The translations under genes and the position numbers were made by a program. DNA of 11,830 nucleotides from CG-Epi1 sp964634895 (GTDB lineage: Archaea > Thermoplasmatota > Poseidoniia > MGIII > CG-Epi1). The stretch is taken from positions 1-11,830 of the forward strand of contig CAZWJS010000037.1 in assembly GCA_964634895.1 (NCBI GenBank). Direction: 5' to 3'. Positions 1-7,261 of the stretch are shown here, piece after piece. Within the stretch, counting starts at the first letter, position 1, and each line of letters begins with the position of its first letter. Under the pieces are notes generated by a model. The model was not told the DNA's origin and ran no database searches. It saw nothing but the letters and a program-made list of their open reading frames with translations.

Positions 1-6
1 TCTTAA
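1..6 (+). CDS. Last codons of an upstream gene, probably atpH
   Basis: The window opens with TCT TAA TG: a TAA stop at 4-6 shares its last A with the atpI ATG at 6-8. The same one-base TAATG junction occurs between rpoE1 and spt4 and between spt4 and the DUF359 gene in this window. A translationally coupled gene ending here is therefore likely. In many archaeal A-ATPase operons the gene before atpI is atpH, a short coiled-coil peripheral-stalk subunit. Only a single codon is visible, so the identity is inferred purely from position. Confidence 0.35.
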   Translation, partial: S

Positions 7-1952
7 TGCTTAAGTCTGAAAGCATGACTCGTATGACCATAAGTGGTCATAAACAGAACTTGTCAGATTTATCCGATCTTTTAGAAAAGCATAAACTAGT
101 TCATTTAGTAGAGTACACTAATGATGATGAAGGATTTCAAATTGGTTCCTCATTGAATTATGGTGCCCAAGTATCAGAAAAGTTGGTTAAGCTAAGGTCA
201 GTTATTAAATTGTTAGATGTAGAGCCGAATCCTCCAAAGACTACAAAGCTTTCATCTGAAATCGAGAAAGAAATTAATCAGCTTGAGGACATAGCTAATA
301 AGGCGCATGATTTGAAGGATAAGCAGAGAGAATGTGATAGACAAATAGAAGAGTTGATATTACAAATGGAGCAGGTTGGAAATTTATCTGAAGTTCAGAT
401 TGATTTGAATTTGTTATCTGATTATTCTAGTATGTCTGTTTTTGCGGGAGAACTTTCTGAAGAATCAACTTTATCTTCATTGGAATCTCGTGATGATTTA
501 GAAATAATTAATTTTGGTGATACTACTGTTTTATTTGTCTCTATCAATTCCACTGAGGAAGTCGAACGCTATCTTATGGATAATGATTTTCATTTTGTTG
601 ATATCCCTTCGGTAAATGGTTTACCTTCATCAGTCCATTCAAAATTAGAGAACGAATTAGCTGCATTAAATACTGAAAAAGAAGCTATTGATTATGAAAT
701 TCATGCAATGGCTAAAAGGCATGGCGATTGGTTAATTTCTTGTGAAGAGCATTATTCAGCTTTATCTGAGAAATCTAGTTTACCTCTGAAGTTGGCTACA
801 TCGAGTAATATGTTTGTTTTAGAAGGTTGGGTTCCCTCAAAATCAGTTTCTGAATTACAGCAATCTTTGCAAAATTTAGATATATACTATGAAGTTGATG
901 GAGAGAGTAGTGAAGATCCTCCCATTAAATTGGATAACCCTGGTCCAATGAAGCCATTTGAGATGTTTACTAAACTTTATAGTACTCCAAGGCATTGGGA
1001 ATTCGAACCGACAGCTATAATATTTATCACATATCCTTTATTTTTTGGTTTAATGGTTGGTGATGCAGGTTACGGTCTCGCTTACATTCTTTTTGCACAA
1101 TATTTGATTACTAAATATCATTATTCAGAAGGCATAGCTGCATTAGGTAAAATTCTTAGAACTGCAGGAATTTACACTTTCTTATTTGGTACATTTATTT
1201 ACGCTGAAGCATTTGGTAAGTCATTTTATGAACTTGGTGAAATTTTTGGTTTTCATTCCTTCTTATTTGCTAAGTATTATGGTCCTTCTTTTGACGTACC
1301 TTTAATTGAACACTCAGGTTCTTGGCACTTACCAATACACAAGTTTAGTCCCTATGGAGCACAGTTAATGCTTTTGTCATCTGTCATTATTGGTTTTATT
1401 CATGTTTCGTTGGGTCTAATCCTTGGTTTCATCAATGAATTGAAGCATCATAACCTAAAACATGCATTATATGCTAAGATGTCTTTCCTTTTAATTCTGT
1501 GGGGTGGTGTAATGGCTTTAGTTGCAGTTGTTGGACTGTTGCCTCCAGTTGTTCAGACCCTGGGAATAATTGTAATGCTGACAGGTTTGTTTCTGGCAGT
1601 TATTGGCGAGGGAATAGTAGGAGTTTTAGAATTCCCAACAGTATTTTCCAATGTTATATCTTATGCACGTATTGGTGCAATAGGTTTGAGTGATTATGGT
1701 TTAGCTTTTACAATTAATTATATTGCATTAGATATGATTGGTTTGAGTGGAATTGGAGCTATAGCAGCTATTCTTATCTTATTAATCGGTCATTTAACAG
1801 TTTTTACACTTGGAATAATTGGAACCGGCATAAATTCTTTAAGATTACAATATGTCGAGTTCTTTACTAAATTCGTGCAAGGAGGGGGCACACTTTACGA
1901 TCCTTTCGGTTACGACCGAAAGTACACAAAAGAAAGCGAGGTAATATCATGA
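6..1952 (+). CDS. atpI: A-type ATP synthase subunit I (a-subunit), AO stator
   Basis: This is the membrane stator subunit that forms the ion half-channels against the K-subunit rotor ring and connects to the peripheral stalks. The 648 aa are near the usual archaeal length. Residues 1 to about 330 are a soluble, partly coiled-coil domain. The remainder is a hydrophobic domain of seven or eight helices, starting at about residue 335. The essential arginine is R555 in the conserved SYAR motif after the GVLEFP segment. The C-terminal family motif ending in SLRLQYVEFF followed by a GGG turn is intact. The start at 6 matches the family N-terminus (MLKxExMTR). The next Met codons, at residues 7 and 10, would cut into this conserved segment. 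The stop overlaps the atpK start in ATGA. Oddity: residue 563, eight positions after R555 and usually small or neutral in archaea, is Asp. Confidence 0.97.
   Translation: MLKSESMTRMTISGHKQNLSDLSDLLEKHKLVHLVEYTNDDEGFQIGSSLNYGAQVSEKLVKLRSVIKLLDVEPNPPKTTKLSSEIEKEINQLEDIANKAHDLKDKQRECDRQIEELILQMEQVGNLSEVQIDLNLLSDYSSMSVFAGELSEESTLSSLESRDDLEIINFGDTTVLFVSINSTEEVERYLMDNDFHFVDIPSVNGLPSSVHSKLENELAALNTEKEAIDYEIHAMAKRHGDWLISCEEHYSALSEKSSLPLKLATSSNMFVLEGWVPSKSVSELQQSLQNLDIYYEVDGESSEDPPIKLDNPGPMKPFEMFTKLYSTPRHWEFEPTAIIFITYPLFFGLMVGDAGYGLAYILFAQYLITKYHYSEGIAALGKILRTAGIYTFLFGTFIYAEAFGKSFYELGEIFGFHSFLFAKYYGPSFDVPLIEHSGSWHLPIHKFSPYGAQLMLLSSVIIGFIHVSLGLILGFINELKHHNLKHALYAKMSFLLILWGGVMALVAVVGLLPPVVQTLGIIVMLTGLFLAVIGEGIVGVLEFPTVFSNVISYARIGAIGLSDYGLAFTINYIALDMIGLSGIGAIAAILILLIGHLTVFTLGIIGTGINSLRLQYVEFFTKFVQGGGTLYDPFGYDRKYTKESEVIS
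1903..1922 (+). other. Perfect 8-bp inverted repeat just upstream of atpK
   Basis: CTTTCGGT at 1903-1910 and ACCGAAAG at 1915-1922 are exact reverse complements around the tetraloop TACG. The mRNA could form an 8-bp hairpin ending 26 nt before the atpK ATG and 15 nt before its Shine-Dalgarno. It lies within the last codons of atpI (PFGYDRK region), so coding constraint may account for part of it. A role in processing or stabilising the atpK message, whose product is needed in many copies per complex, is inference. Confidence 0.45.
1938..1942 (+). promoter_or_regulatory. Shine-Dalgarno site for atpK
   Basis: GAGGT at 1938-1942 lies 6 nt before the ATG at 1949, inside the end of atpI. Together with the ATGA overlap it fixes the atpK start. 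It is one of the clearest Shine-Dalgarno sites in the operon, in keeping with the high copy number of the rotor subunit. Confidence 0.7.
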
Positions 1953-2293
1953 ACGGGAAAAAGAACCTATACGTTTTGGCAGCAATGCTCTTTGTAGCTT
2001 TGTTGACCATGCCAGCAGCATCCGCCGCAGAAGGGGATGACAATGAAAGCACAGTAAACGCGGCTAAAGAAAGTGCTAAGGGATATATTGCAATTGGAGC
2101 AGGACTAGCAGTAGGCCTAGCAGGTATTGGCACTGGGTTAGCCCAGAGCAATATTGGGTCAGCAGCAGTTGGTGCCGTTGCAGAAGATGACAAGAATTTT
2201 ACTAATGGTTTAATTTTTGTAGCTATTCCTGAAACTGTTGTCATTTTTGGTCTAGTAATTTCTGCGTTGCTCATATTTGTAATGGGCGCTTAG
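1949..2293 (+). CDS. atpK: A-type ATP synthase subunit K (rotor proteolipid, c-subunit) with N-terminal leader
   Basis: This subunit forms the rotor ring of the AO motor. The 114 aa have three parts. Residues 1-26 look like a signal peptide: basic GKK near the start, a hydrophobic core from L7 to T20, and an AxA cleavage site A24-S25-A26. Residues 27-44 form an acidic, polar linker. The rest is a single hairpin of helix 1 (about 45-76), a polar loop (77-87) and helix 2 (about 88-112). The ion-binding carboxylate is E95 in the PET motif of helix 2. Q66 lies in helix 1 and T96 follows the Glu, as in rotor subunits that ligate Na+, but H+ use is not excluded. A leader fits the topology, because c-type hairpins keep their N-terminus outside. 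Many archaeal K subunits lack such a leader. atpE starts one base after the stop. Confidence 0.96.
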   Translation: MNGKKNLYVLAAMLFVALLTMPAASAAEGDDNESTVNAAKESAKGYIAIGAGLAVGLAGIGTGLAQSNIGSAAVGAVAEDDKNFTNGLIFVAIPETVVIFGLVISALLIFVMGA

Positions 2294-2294
2294 A

Positions 2295-2837
2295 ATGGGT
2301 CTGGCTGAAATTCTTAAGCAGGTCGAAGAAACTGGTCAAGAAAAAGCTGCAAATATACGCAAAGAAACAGTTAATGAGGTTGAGGCAAAAATGGCCGAAG
2401 CTTCTGCTGAAGCAAAGAATATTGCTTCTTCCATACTGGGAGATAGTACGAGGAAGATAGAGCAGTTAAGACAGCAAGAGATACCTTCTGCAGAATTAGA
2501 GGTAAAAAGAAGCCAATTAGAAATTCAAAAAGAATTGCTACAGTCTACTAAAGCGGAGGCTATGTCAAAGCTAGAAAAACTAGACAATAAGACATTAACA
2601 AAGATTTATACTAGTCTTTTGAAGGATGTACCAAAAACAGGCAAGCTATATTGTAGGAAAGAGGATGCAAATATATTCAAATCAATAACAAAATTATCTC
2701 ACGGAGGTAATATTGGTGATTTAGGTTTTATTGTTGAATCTGGAGATTTTAGGTTGGACTTTCGGTTTGTCACTCTTGTGGAGAAATCCTGGCAAGAAAA
2801 TTTACCTATGGTAAGTGAGGTTTTGTTCAATAAATGA
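2295..2837 (+). CDS. atpE: A-type ATP synthase subunit E, peripheral stalk
   Basis: Subunit E pairs with subunit H to form the peripheral stalk that holds the A3B3 head against the membrane stator. The 180 aa are slightly short for archaeal E (often 185-205). Residues 1 to about 105 are rich in Ala, Glu, Lys and Gln and predict a long helix or coiled coil. Residues about 110-180 form the mixed alpha/beta head-binding domain, with the family's GG(N) turn before a strand and a final segment near MVSEVLF. It starts one base after the atpK stop without a strong Shine-Dalgarno, so coupling is likely. Its stop overlaps the atpC start in ATGA. The identification rests on the coiled-coil pattern, the C-terminal domain and operon position, since E sequences diverge strongly. 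Confidence 0.93.
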   Translation: MGLAEILKQVEETGQEKAANIRKETVNEVEAKMAEASAEAKNIASSILGDSTRKIEQLRQQEIPSAELEVKRSQLEIQKELLQSTKAEAMSKLEKLDNKTLTKIYTSLLKDVPKTGKLYCRKEDANIFKSITKLSHGGNIGDLGFIVESGDFRLDFRFVTLVEKSWQENLPMVSEVLFNK

Positions 2838-3847
2838 GTAATTATGCTTACGTAGCAACAAGAGCCAGATCCCGTCGGTCTCGTTTGCTTCCAACAGAGG
2901 CTTATAACCAATTGATGAATCTTGATTTACCCGAAATTGCACGATATATTCAAGATTTAGAATATAGGAAAGAGATAGATCGTTATGGTTCTAAATTGAG
3001 CGGAGCTGATTTAATTGAAACTGCTTTAGTCGATAATTTGGCTGAGGATGTTGGTGATTTTTTGAGCTTTAGTACAGGTGAGCTTCGTAAGCTGTTGACA
3101 ATATATGCAGAAAAGTACCGTGTTGAGAATATGAAAAATATTCTAAGAGGCGTCAATCAAAATATGGCAGCTGATGATATTGAAAGATTAGTTTGCCCTC
3201 TCAATTCTTCAGATAAGGAACTATACAATAAATTGTATGATTCTAACACTATAGAGGATGCTATTTCTCAACTTGAAGGGACTAATTATTACGATACGCT
3301 TAGGAATGCTAGTGAATCCCGCAGTGGTGATAGTCTACAACCTCTTGAAGATGCATTGGATTTGACCTATTATGATTCACTTGTATCTAATATGCCATCA
3401 GGTGGACCAGATTCTGAAGTTTATCATAATTTCATACAATTAGAAGTAGATATTGCTAATTTAAAAACAATATTGCGTATGAGACACAGAGGTATTAAAG
3501 GTCATAAGGAATTATTGATTGAAGGAGGTACATTGAAAATTGATATTCTTTCTTCGGTCCAAACACTATCTGATTTGATTGGTGTATTAGAAGGAACAAA
3601 ATTCCATGATTTAGTTGTACCTCATATTAAGGAAGAAAATCCTAATCTAAATTCGTGTGTCCATTCATTAGAAGAATATCTAGCAAATCGTTCTAAGAGA
3701 TTTTCTTATCTATATCCTTTATCAGTTCTACCCGTTCTAGACTATTTATTGAAAAAGGAAAGAGAAGTGCATAATTTAAGAGCGATTGTGAGAGGCAAGC
3801 AGACAGGTTTGTCTAACGACAAAATTGAGGAGTTAGTGGTGATTTAA
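2834..3847 (+). CDS. atpC: A-type ATP synthase subunit C (d-subunit), central stalk socket
   Basis: Subunit C is the funnel-shaped protein that sits on the rotor ring and seats the central stalk (D and F). The 337 aa are almost entirely helical and hydrophilic, within the normal family size of about 340-380. The opening NYAYVATRARSRRSRLL is the typical family start, with basic residues following. The Y-R-V-E-N-(M/L)-K segment around residues 95-102 and the NLK-(T/A)-I-(L/V)-R-(M/G)-(R/K) pattern near residues 211-220 are repeated signatures of its three related domains; the last occurs again as NLRAIVRGK near the C-terminus. A GAGG lies 13 nt before the start, and the start overlaps the end of atpE by 4 nt. 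The stop abuts the atpF ATG. Confidence 0.96.
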   Translation: MSNYAYVATRARSRRSRLLPTEAYNQLMNLDLPEIARYIQDLEYRKEIDRYGSKLSGADLIETALVDNLAEDVGDFLSFSTGELRKLLTIYAEKYRVENMKNILRGVNQNMAADDIERLVCPLNSSDKELYNKLYDSNTIEDAISQLEGTNYYDTLRNASESRSGDSLQPLEDALDLTYYDSLVSNMPSGGPDSEVYHNFIQLEVDIANLKTILRMRHRGIKGHKELLIEGGTLKIDILSSVQTLSDLIGVLEGTKFHDLVVPHIKEENPNLNSCVHSLEEYLANRSKRFSYLYPLSVLPVLDYLLKKEREVHNLRAIVRGKQTGLSNDKIEELVVI

Positions 3848-4147
3848 ATGGAAATAGGAGTAGTTGGTAACGATTTATTCACAATTGGATTTAGGCTAGT
3901 TGGTATTGAAAGGTGGTTCACAGTCAGTGAGGAAACACCAGTATATGATGCAGTTAATTTGGCATTGCAAGATAAAGAAATTGGCGTCCTTGTTATCCAT
4001 GATGAGGATTGGAAAATATTAGATACTTCTTTGAGAAAGAAGTTGAGTAATAGTGTAAAACCGACGGTTATTGCCATCGGTTCTGAAGTTGATGAAGGTC
4101 TTAGAGACCGTATCAAAACAGCTGTAGGAGTTGACCTATGGAAGTAA
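3848..4147 (+). CDS. atpF: A-type ATP synthase subunit F, central stalk
   Basis: Subunit F binds subunit D in the central stalk and can adjust coupling and ATPase activity. The 99 aa match the family size. The N-terminus (MEIGVVGN, then GFRLVGI) is the family's Rossmann-like beta-alpha-beta start. The segments IGVLVIHDE (about 46-54) and VIAIGSE (about 76-82) are the following strands, and the C-terminus ends in a short helix. GGTGAT at 3837-3842 is a good Shine-Dalgarno 5 nt before the ATG. The last 10 nt overlap the start of atpA in another frame, and the atpA Shine-Dalgarno lies inside atpF. Confidence 0.95.
   Translation: MEIGVVGNDLFTIGFRLVGIERWFTVSEETPVYDAVNLALQDKEIGVLVIHDEDWKILDTSLRKKLSNSVKPTVIAIGSEVDEGLRDRIKTAVGVDLWK
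4059..4082 (+). other. Imperfect 9-bp inverted repeat within atpF, upstream of atpA
   Basis: AACCGACGG at 4059-4067 and CCATCGGTT at 4074-4082 pair over nine positions with one C-A mismatch, around a 6-nt loop TTATTG. The potential mRNA hairpin ends 55 nt before the atpA ATG. It lies in coding sequence for the KPTVIAIG strand of AtpF, so it may be chance. It is recorded because a second hairpin occurs before atpK, the other start where higher expression would be expected. Confidence 0.3.
4127..4130 (+). promoter_or_regulatory. Shine-Dalgarno site for atpA
   Basis: The GGAG core at 4127-4130 (within AGGAG) lies 7 nt before the ATG at 4138 and supports the 10-nt overlap of atpA with atpF. Confidence 0.7.
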
Positions 4148-5877
4148 AAGGAGAAATATATAGAGTGTCAGGGCCGGTTGTAACGGCTAGAGGTATTGAA
4201 CCTCGCATGTATGATGTGGTACTAGTAGGCCACGAGAAATTGATGGGAGAAGTCATTGGTCTTGAAAATGATGATGTTACAATTCAGGTGTATGAAGATA
4301 CGTCTGGAGTCAGACCTGGAGAACCCGTAGAAAATACAGGAGAACCACTGTCTGTTGAACTTGGCCCTGGACTTCTTACTTCAATTTATGATGGTATTCA
4401 AAGACCATTACCTGTATTGCAGGAAAAGATGGGAGATTATATTGAAAGAGGAGTTACTGCCCCTGGATTAGATCACTCTAAGAAATGGGATTTCATACCA
4501 ACAAAAAAAGTTGGCGATGAGGTAGTGGGTGGACAAATGATAGGAACAGTTCAAGAGACTCCGACTATTTCCCATAAAATTTTAGTTCCTCCTTTATCTT
4601 CTGGCAAAGTTGAAGAACTTAAGAAAGGAACATATACAGTAGATGATATTATTGGAAAACTTGATGATGGTACCGAGCTCAAACTTATGCAATTATGGCC
4701 AGTTAGAGTTCCACGTCCTTATAATAAAAAATTTAGACCAGATATACCTTTGGTAACAGGTACTAGAACCCTAGATGGTCTCTTTCCTATAGCCAAGGGA
4801 GGAACGGCAGCAATTCCTGGTGGTTTTGGGACAGGAAAGACAGTAACACAACAGACTTTGGCTAAGTGGTCAGATGCTCAAATCGTAGTCTATGTTGGAT
4901 GTGGCGAGAGAGGTAATGAAATGACAGAAGTTTTGACTGAATTCCCTCATTTGAAAGACCCTAAAACAGGCGGTCCACTTATGGATCGAACAGTATTAAT
5001 TGCAAATACATCAAACATGCCTGTAGCTGCACGTGAAGCTTCAGTTTATACGGGAATTACTTTGGCAGAATACTACAGAGATCAGGGATATGATGTAGCA
5101 ATGATGGCCGATTCAACGTCACGTTGGGCTGAAGCCATGCGTGAAATTTCTTCTCGTTTAGAAGAGATGCCAGGTGAAGAAGGATATCCTGCATATTTGG
5201 CTGCAAGACTATCTGAGTTTTATGAGAGAGCAGGTCGTGTACAAACTAAAAATGATGAAAGCGGTTCAGTTACAGTTATTGGCGCAGTATCTCCACCCGG
5301 TGGAGATTTCTCTGAGCCAGTTACACAAAATACTCTTCGTATAGTGAAAGTTTTTTGGGCTCTTGATTCTAAATTAGCCCAGAAGAGACACTTTCCTGCA
5401 ATAAATTGGTTAACAAGTTATTCACTTTATAATCGAAGTTTAGAAGGCTGGTATTCCGAGAATGCTGGGGAAGAGTGGAATGATAGTATATCTCTAGCAA
5501 TGGCAGTTCTCACTGAAGAATCTAAGCTTCAAGAGATTGTTCAATTAGTTGGTTCCGATGCGTTACCTGAAGATCAGCAGTTAACACTTGAAGTTGCTAG
5601 AATGTTACGTGAATTCTATCTTCAGCAAAATGCTTTCCATGATGTAGATACATATTGTGAAACAAAGAATCAAGCTAAATTCCTGAATGTAATATTACAT
5701 TATAAGAATCTAGCAGAAAAGGCAATGAGCAATGGTATTGAATTGGAAAAAGTAATTGGTTTACCAATTCTTGAAGACATAGGGCGAGCCAAGTTCGAGG
5801 AAAATATGGTCGAATTATTAGATAAGTATGACAAAAAGATGACGGATGATTTTACTAAATTAATGGAGGAAGCATAG
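4138..5877 (+). CDS. atpA: A-type ATP synthase catalytic subunit A
   Basis: This is the catalytic subunit of the A3B3 head and makes ATP from ADP and phosphate. The 579 aa are of normal length. Order of domains: N-terminal beta-barrel (about 1-75), the extra bulge domain found only in A/V-type A subunits (about 110-190), the nucleotide-binding domain (about 200-430) and a C-terminal helical domain. The P-loop is G228-T235 with K234 and T235. Catalytic E257 and R258 are in the GCGERGNE motif, and D325 begins the DSTSRWAEA motif. The SPPGGDFSEPVTQNTLR block is intact, so the enzyme should be active. Oddity: the P-loop reads GGFGTGKT, where the A-type consensus is GPFGSGKT, so the characteristic Pro (229) and Ser (232) are Gly and Thr. 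It overlaps atpF by 10 nt and its stop abuts the atpB start. Confidence 0.98.
   Translation: MEVKGEIYRVSGPVVTARGIEPRMYDVVLVGHEKLMGEVIGLENDDVTIQVYEDTSGVRPGEPVENTGEPLSVELGPGLLTSIYDGIQRPLPVLQEKMGDYIERGVTAPGLDHSKKWDFIPTKKVGDEVVGGQMIGTVQETPTISHKILVPPLSSGKVEELKKGTYTVDDIIGKLDDGTELKLMQLWPVRVPRPYNKKFRPDIPLVTGTRTLDGLFPIAKGGTAAIPGGFGTGKTVTQQTLAKWSDAQIVVYVGCGERGNEMTEVLTEFPHLKDPKTGGPLMDRTVLIANTSNMPVAAREASVYTGITLAEYYRDQGYDVAMMADSTSRWAEAMREISSRLEEMPGEEGYPAYLAARLSEFYERAGRVQTKNDESGSVTVIGAVSPPGGDFSEPVTQNTLRIVKVFWALDSKLAQKRHFPAINWLTSYSLYNRSLEGWYSENAGEEWNDSISLAMAVLTEESKLQEIVQLVGSDALPEDQQLTLEVARMLREFYLQQNAFHDVDTYCETKNQAKFLNVILHYKNLAEKAMSNGIELEKVIGLPILEDIGRAKFEENMVELLDKYDKKMTDDFTKLMEEA
5865..5869 (+). promoter_or_regulatory. 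Shine-Dalgarno site for atpB
   Basis: GGAGG at 5865-5869 lies 8 nt before the atpB ATG at 5878, inside the last codons of atpA. It is the strongest Shine-Dalgarno match in the operon. Confidence 0.75.
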
Positions 5878-7257
5878 ATGCAAAAAGAGTATAAAACTAT
5901 AAGAGAAATCTCAGGACCTTTGGTTTTTGTGGAAAAAACTGAACCTGTCTCCTATGGCGAATTAGTTCAGATTTCATTGCCAGATGGTAGTACCAAAAGA
6001 GGTCAGGTACTTGACACCTCACATGATATAGTAGTTGTTCAGATTTTTGAGGGAACGTCTGGAATAGATAAAAATTCAGGCGTAAAATTTCTTGGTGAAA
6101 CAATTAAGATTAATCTTTCAAAGGACATGCTTGGAAGAATTATGAGTGGAGCTGGAGATCCTATAGATGGGGGTGCTCCTATAATTCCTGAAGAAAGAAG
6201 AGATATTATTGGTGCAGCTATAAATCCTTATTCAAGAGATTCTCCTTTGGAATTTATTCAAACAGGTATCTCTACTATTGATGGTCTAAATACGTTAGTT
6301 ATGGGACAGAAATTGCCTATATTTTCTGGGGCGGGGCTTCCACACAATGATGTTTCTCTTCAGATTGCACGTCAGGCACAAACTTTGGGTGCAGAAAGAG
6401 ACTTTGCGGTTGTATTCTGTGCCATGGGTATTACTGATGAGGAAGCACAATATTTCATGGCTGATTTTGAACGTACAGGTGCGTTGAGTCGCGCTGCAGT
6501 ATTTATGAATCTTGCCAGTGATCCAGCTGTCGAGAGATTAATTACTCCTCGTATGGCTTTAACTACAGCAGAATATCTGGCTTTTGAAAAGGGATATGAT
6601 GTTTTAGTCATATTGACTGACATGACTAATTATTGTGAAGCCTTAAGGCAGATTGGAGCTGCTCGAGAAGAAGTTCCAGGTAGACGTGGTTATCCAGGAT
6701 ACATGTACACTGACTTAGCTCAAATTTATGAAAGAGCAGGTTTGATTAAGGGAAAATCAGGTTCTGTTACGCAGATTCCAATTTTGACTATGCCTGGTGA
6801 TGATATTACTCATCCAATTCCTGATCTTACAGGATATATTACAGAAGGTCAGATAGTTGTTTCAAGAGATTTACATCGTAAGGGAATATATCCTCCCAAT
6901 TTTGTTCTTCCTTCATTATCTCGTTTGATGAATGCAGGTATTGGAGATAAGAAGACAAGAGAAGACCATAAACAAGTTAGTGATCAGCTTTATGCAGGCT
7001 ATGCAGAGGGTAATGACTTAAGAGGTTTAGTTGCCATTGTAGGTAAAGAGGCTTTATCTGATAGAGATCAAAAATTATTAGAATTTGCTGATGAATTTGA
7101 AGAAAGATTTGTTACACAAGGGCGTGAGGAAAATCGTTCTATTGAAGATACTCTTGAGATAGGCTGGGACATGCTGAGCAAATTACCAGAATCGGCTTTA
7201 ACTCGAATAGATCGCAAAACATTGGAAAAATATCATCCGGCATATAGGAAGAAATAA
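5878..7257 (+). CDS. atpB: A-type ATP synthase non-catalytic subunit B
   Basis: Subunit B alternates with A in the hexameric head and supplies part of each catalytic interface. The 459 aa are the standard length. As expected for B, the Walker A loop is lost: the equivalent stretch is S150-N157 (SGAGLPHN), with no GKT. The LPSLSRLMN motif carries R349, the arginine that reaches into the neighbouring catalytic site in this family. Other conserved blocks are the DMTNYCEALRQIG segment, EEVPGRRGYPGYMYTDLA, and the C-terminal RFVTQG motif. The start abuts the atpA stop and is preceded by GGAGG. atpD begins 4 nt after the stop. Confidence 0.98.
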   Translation: MQKEYKTIREISGPLVFVEKTEPVSYGELVQISLPDGSTKRGQVLDTSHDIVVVQIFEGTSGIDKNSGVKFLGETIKINLSKDMLGRIMSGAGDPIDGGAPIIPEERRDIIGAAINPYSRDSPLEFIQTGISTIDGLNTLVMGQKLPIFSGAGLPHNDVSLQIARQAQTLGAERDFAVVFCAMGITDEEAQYFMADFERTGALSRAAVFMNLASDPAVERLITPRMALTTAEYLAFEKGYDVLVILTDMTNYCEALRQIGAAREEVPGRRGYPGYMYTDLAQIYERAGLIKGKSGSVTQIPILTMPGDDITHPIPDLTGYITEGQIVVSRDLHRKGIYPPNFVLPSLSRLMNAGIGDKKTREDHKQVSDQLYAGYAEGNDLRGLVAIVGKEALSDRDQKLLEFADEFEERFVTQGREENRSIEDTLEIGWDMLSKLPESALTRIDRKTLEKYHPAYRKK

Positions 7258-7261
7258 TTCA

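Noticed and set aside
1499..1693. 64-codon Cys-rich frame inside atpI
   Set aside because: It is an out-of-frame reading of the conserved AtpI helix region, with no sign of independent coding.
1875..1890. GTGC...GCAC short inverted repeat and GGAGGGGG in atpI, as a possible atpK ribosome site
   Set aside because: The purine tract encodes the conserved GGG turn of AtpI and is about 60 nt from atpK. GAGGT at 1938-1942 is the better site, and a 4-bp stem is trivial.
1867..2274. 135-codon frame antisense to atpK
   Set aside because: It mirrors atpK on the other strand, the product is a low-complexity Ala/Pro/Ser string, and it has no recognisable domain or Shine-Dalgarno.
5022..5043. Interrupted palindrome around AGCT repeats in atpA
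   Set aside because: It is a short stem with a T-T mismatch inside a conserved coding block, far from any gene start.
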